17,051 nt of DNA from Negativicutes bacterium (lineage in GTDB: Bacteria; Bacillota_C; Negativicutes; Acidaminococcales; Acidaminococcaceae): NCBI GenBank assembly GCA_009930275.1, contig RZYP01000032.1, positions 1 to 17,051 of the forward strand, given 5' to 3'. Each line of letters begins with the position of its first letter. Positions within the stretch are counted from its first letter, which is position 1. This document shows positions 13,922 to 17,051 of this stretch, piece after piece. Position numbers and translations under genes: made by a program. The notes under the pieces are model-generated. The model was given only the letters and a program-made list of their open reading frames with translations. It made no database searches and was not told the DNA's origin.

Positions 13922-14803
13922 TTATTGCGCCACTATTGCCAACAATAACAGCCCGCCTGTTGCCAAAAGATAAGCTCTAATTTTAAACAATCTCATTTTA
14001 TTGTTCAATGTTTCCATGAGAGCAATTGAAACTGATGTCAAAATGACCTTTACTAAGAGAGGAAGCGACAACGGTAAAAAAACCATTGAAAACAATGTCA
14101 TAAACAATAAGGCTTTGACCATACTTGCTAAATGAATAACCGCAAGCAATCTTCCTGAATACTCCAGCAACATACATTCATGAATCATCGTAAGTTCCAG
14201 ATGCGTGTCAGGATTATCGACAGGAATACGACCGTTTTCTGTCAGCATTAGAATAAAGAAACCGACACAAGCGAGTATGCCTGCAACATTAATTTGCGTT
14301 CCACCGTTAAAAATCATGCCGGAAATGACTGCGTTTTCATTCTTCAATATTAATGACAACACAGCTAGAAAGATTGCCGGCTCGGCAAAAGTTGATACAT
14401 AAATTTCGCGTGATCCTCCCATTCCACCAAAAGCCGTAGCGGCATCAAAAGAAGATAAAGCCATAAAAAAACGGCCAATTGCCAGTAACGAAACAAACAC
14501 AAAAATATCACCAAAAGTCAGATTGTTTAATATATTGGGCAGCAAAAATGCTGCAAGCATAGTGCTTAGTAAATACATAAAAGGCGCCAATAAAAAAATA
14601 AGTCCCGTATACGGTGTAACTACTGTCTTTTTCCCCCACCACTTATATAGATCATAATAATCTTGCGTGATGTCGGCACCTGTTCTATTCTGAAGAAGCG
14701 CTTTTGTTTTTTTTATTATGCCGGAAAATAGTGGTGCAAAAGCAACAAACAAAGTCATTTGAAGAAAGGAAAAAATAAGGTCATAAATATAATTTAAGTC
14801 CAT
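13922..14803 (-). CDS. hyfC: Hydrogenase membrane subunit HyfC/HycD (NuoH-like)
   Basis: The 293-residue membrane protein has about eight transmembrane helices. It is the NuoH-related subunit that couples the soluble hydrogenase module to the ion-moving arm. The cytoplasmic loop after TM1 (about 30-55) holds QNRTGADITQDYYDLYKWW, the counterpart of the family's RxGPxxxQ quinone/coupling loop. A later acidic loop (about 190-205, GRIPVDNPDTHLELTMIHE) is also typical. The ATG at 14803 is separated from the hyfB stop by one nucleotide, so translation is very likely coupled. Confidence 0.93.
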   Translation of the reverse strand: MDLNYIYDLIFSFLQMTLFVAFAPLFSGIIKKTKALLQNRTGADITQDYYDLYKWWGKKTVVTPYTGLIFLLAPFMYLLSTMLAAFLLPNILNNLTFGDIFVFVSLLAIGRFFMALSSFDAATAFGGMGGSREIYVSTFAEPAIFLAVLSLILKNENAVISGMIFNGGTQINVAGILACVGFFILMLTENGRIPVDNPDTHLELTMIHECMLLEYSGRLLAVIHLASMVKALLFMTLFSMVFLPLSLPLLVKVILTSVSIALMETLNNKMRLFKIRAYLLATGGLLLLAIVAQ

Positions 14804-14804
14804 A

Positions 14805-16811
14805 TTACAATGCCCCCCAAATTAAGACAAGAACCATCGCCACCATTACATAGCCGATATAAATTCTAACACTTCCTGCCTGAATTCTACGCAAAAGCGA
14901 AGCAGTCTTTACCAAATGGTGCTGCAAAGGTATGTACAACTTTTCCGTGAAACGGTCCGGTATAGTTAAAGTAAAGACCATGCTCCTGCCAAAATATTTA
15001 TGCTCCTTTTGCAAATAGACAACCTCGCGTCGTGGCTTCAATAAGAAATCAAAAGCGCGGCGGACAGGCTTAGAGAATCCTGTTCCTGAATATTGTTGCC
15101 TCAAAGTTGGAACTGTGCCACAGTTCCATGTAACATCACGCCTTGTCAAGATTGCACCCCGATAGACTGTGAGCCAGAAAATAATAGCTAAAATAACCGC
15201 AGCGACAAACAACATAAATGGTTCATACTTAAGAAGTCCGGCACCATTGTCCCACAGTAAAAGCCTTTCAGAGCTTACCCCACTTACTCTTGGGATACTT
15301 GCTTCAGCAATGTGCTGAGCTATCCTAACTACAGGCTTTGCCACAAGTCCTGCCAGCAAGACCAGCGATGCCGGTATAAGCATTCCGATAATCATACACC
15401 TGGATACCTCATGGGCTGACTCAGCAAGACGCGAGCGTGCCCTGCCTAAAAATACTATACCAAGCAATCGTACAAAACAGCCTAACGCTAAAGCACCAGT
15501 CATTCCCATCATTATAAAGGCAAAAGCTGAGAGCAAGCGTAACCCTGTTCCTGCATCAGCCATTGCCAAAAATACAAAGCTCTGTAATGTCAGCCACTCG
15601 CCAACGAAACCATTCGTCAACGGCAAAGCTGCCAGCGCCATGGAACCGAGCAATGCGCAAGCGGCTGTCCATGGCATTAGTTTGCCCAACCCGCCCATTT
15701 TCTCGATATTTTTATCTTCAACGGCATGGGTTACTGAGCCTGCTACCATGAACATGAGGGACTTCATTATTGAATGATTGAATGAATGAACAATGGCCGC
15801 AGTAAAGCCGAGTACAGCATACTCTTTATAGGATGTAGTCAACATTAACATTCCAACACCTAAAGCAGAAAATATAATTCCCATGTTTTCTACACTGGAA
15901 TAGGCCAACAATCGCTTCATGTCTTTTTCCATTTGAGCATAAAGAGCACCTAAAAACGCTGATAACAAACCGATCATAAGAACAACGGCCCCCCACCAAA
16001 ATTCAATTGGACCCAGAAAGCCGAATATGAATCTTCCAAACCCGTAAACTGCTATTTTAAGCATTACGCCTGACATCAGGGCAGAAACATGACTTGGCGC
16101 AGCTGGATGTGCATTGGGTAACCATACATGTAAAGGAACTAGGCCAGCCTTAAGAGCAAACCCCAGAAAGGCAGCACTAAAAGCAAGATTGCGAGAAGCT
16201 TCAGGTAACGCCGACATGTTTAAATCAGAAAAATCCAATCCTGTAGAGCCACTGCCAACTATAAAGAAGGCAATCATTATTGCAGCTGTGCCTATATGTG
16301 TCATAACAAGATATTGGTATGCGGCTTGCCATGTCTCCTTTTTCTCTGATTCATGATTAACGAGCAAAAAGGAGACTATCGCCATTACTTCCCACGATAA
16401 CAAAAAACTAAAAGCGTCCTGTGCAACTAAAACCAGAACCATGGCAAGAAGAAAAAAATTCCATAATCCGGACAGGCCACGAAGTCGCTTACCAATGTAA
16501 CCCAAGGCATAGTCCATCGCAAAAATACTCGTAATAATCCCAGCAAGTCCGGTAATACATAAAAACACAGCACTCCAAGGATCAATAGCAAGAGTGTAGT
16601 TGCCAACCAAAATAAATTTCATTAAAGCGGTCTCACCACTAAGCAAATATCGTCCCGCTATAACAAAAACAATAGAGCTGGCGATAATACTCATCACCTG
16701 GGCAACATAGTGTGCAAACAACTGTTTTGTCCTTGGTATTAATACGGTAAAGCACCCTAATATGTAACAAAAAAGTGCTATTTCAAAAAAAACTGCATCA
16801 TAGTTTGTCAA
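14805..16811 (-). CDS. hyfB: Hydrogenase membrane subunit HyfB (NuoL-like antiporter subunit)
   Basis: The protein of about 668 residues, close to E. coli HyfB (672), has some 14-16 transmembrane segments followed by a C-terminal lateral-helix-like extension and a final membrane segment. The antiporter core shows a Glu in LLSWEVMAIVSF (about residue 141), a Lys in GFALKAGLVPLHVWLPNAH (about 221) and a Lys in SGVMLKIAVYG (about 252), the standard charged residues of proton-moving NuoL/M/N subunits. Two TTG codons could start it. GAGG (16821-16824) touches TTG at 16820 but is 9 nt from TTG at 16811, so I prefer 16811. An in-frame TAA excludes a longer form. It is the first gene of the six-gene operon, behind the promoter at 16856-16884. 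Confidence 0.93.
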   Translation of the reverse strand: MTNYDAVFFEIALFCYILGCFTVLIPRTKQLFAHYVAQVMSIIASSIVFVIAGRYLLSGETALMKFILVGNYTLAIDPWSAVFLCITGLAGIITSIFAMDYALGYIGKRLRGLSGLWNFFLLAMVLVLVAQDAFSFLLSWEVMAIVSFLLVNHESEKKETWQAAYQYLVMTHIGTAAIMIAFFIVGSGSTGLDFSDLNMSALPEASRNLAFSAAFLGFALKAGLVPLHVWLPNAHPAAPSHVSALMSGVMLKIAVYGFGRFIFGFLGPIEFWWGAVVLMIGLLSAFLGALYAQMEKDMKRLLAYSSVENMGIIFSALGVGMLMLTTSYKEYAVLGFTAAIVHSFNHSIMKSLMFMVAGSVTHAVEDKNIEKMGGLGKLMPWTAACALLGSMALAALPLTNGFVGEWLTLQSFVFLAMADAGTGLRLLSAFAFIMMGMTGALALGCFVRLLGIVFLGRARSRLAESAHEVSRCMIIGMLIPASLVLLAGLVAKPVVRIAQHIAEASIPRVSGVSSERLLLWDNGAGLLKYEPFMLFVAAVILAIIFWLTVYRGAILTRRDVTWNCGTVPTLRQQYSGTGFSKPVRRAFDFLLKPRREVVYLQKEHKYFGRSMVFTLTIPDRFTEKLYIPLQHHLVKTASLLRRIQAGSVRIYIGYVMVAMVLVLIWGAL

Positions 16812-16820
16812 TTTATTCAA

Positions 16821-16824
16821 CCTC
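16821..16824 (-). promoter_or_regulatory. Weak ribosome binding site of hyfB
   Basis: GAGG, 9 nt before TTG at 16811. Short core pairing and a TTG start together suggest modest translation initiation of the first operon gene. Confidence 0.5.
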
Positions 16825-16855
16825 GCGCTTAAAGCTTATAATTCTAAATTTGCTT

Positions 16856-16884
16856 ATTATATCATATTAAGTAGTATTTTTCCA
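16856..16884 (-). promoter_or_regulatory. Likely promoter of the hyf operon
   Basis: On the minus strand TGGAAA (16879-16884), a 17-nt spacer and a perfect TATAAT (16856-16861) lie between the rRNA terminator and hyfB. No sigma-54-type or other activator site is obvious in the short gap. Confidence 0.5.
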
Positions 16885-16906
16885 TGTTTAAGCAATTAGC
16901 AAAAGT

Positions 16907-16939
16907 AAAAAGACCTGTACATTCAGTACAGGTCTTTTT
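16907..16939 (-). terminator. Terminator of the rRNA operon
   Basis: A perfect 9-bp stem (16912-16920 with 16926-16934) has a 5-nt loop and is flanked by A5 and T5 runs. It lies just past the 5S 3' end and insulates the hyf operon from rRNA transcription. Confidence 0.88.
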
Positions 16940-16944
16940 ACACA

Positions 16945-17051
<107 letters not shown>

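Overview
The window looks like chromosomal DNA of a low-GC anaerobic Firmicute. The evidence is the A+T-rich intergenic DNA with strong AGGAGG-type ribosome sites, repeated use of TTG and GTG starts, a diiron rubrerythrin-like protein and a membrane-bound group 4 [NiFe]-hydrogenase-type complex. A Negativicutes/Sporomusa-like or clostridial host fits best, but this is an inference because no species-level marker is complete here.

Left part (1-4140, all minus strand): a rubrerythrin-like ferritin-fold protein, a Lon-related ATP-dependent protease and an Hsp20 small heat-shock protein. Together they form a stress and protein-quality neighbourhood. Each of hsp20 and lon has a recognisable promoter, and terminators follow hsp20 and the rubrerythrin gene.

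At 4140-4700 (minus strand) is the most unusual element: a stretch of about 560 nt with no credible gene. It has its own near-consensus promoter, many local helices including a 7-bp stem capped by a GAAA tetraloop, and a terminal GC-rich hairpin. I read it as a large, structured, independently transcribed non-coding RNA. Its size recalls the OLE and ROOL classes, but family membership is unproven and no OapA-like gene is visible here. Divergent from it lies a cation diffusion facilitator gene with a 12-bp perfect inverted repeat in its leader, followed on the same strand by an RMD1/DUF155 membrane-anchored protein.

Middle part (7077-9384, minus strand): a small operon of a short-form N-acetyltransferase, a CoA-binding protein, endonuclease IV (nfo) and O6-alkylguanine-DNA methyltransferase (ogt). 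A strong hairpin terminator sits between the CoA-binding gene and nfo, so the two DNA-repair genes may depend on read-through.

Right part (9527-16811, minus strand): six tightly packed genes in the order hyfB-hyfC-hyfE-hyfF-hyfG-hyfI. They encode two antiporter-like membrane proteins, a NuoH-like and a NuoK-like membrane protein, a fused NuoC/NuoD-type large subunit, and a small subunit carrying an N-terminal two-cluster ferredoxin. This is a compact energy-converting hydrogenase or hydrogenase-related complex. Its large subunit keeps both cysteine pairs for a NiFe site but has unusual neighbouring residues, and it ends exactly where homologues are processed. No formate dehydrogenase, CO dehydrogenase or maturation gene is present in the window, so the electron donor is unknown. 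Upstream, at the right edge, is the 3' portion of a 5S rRNA gene with its terminator, the end of an rRNA operon on the same strand.
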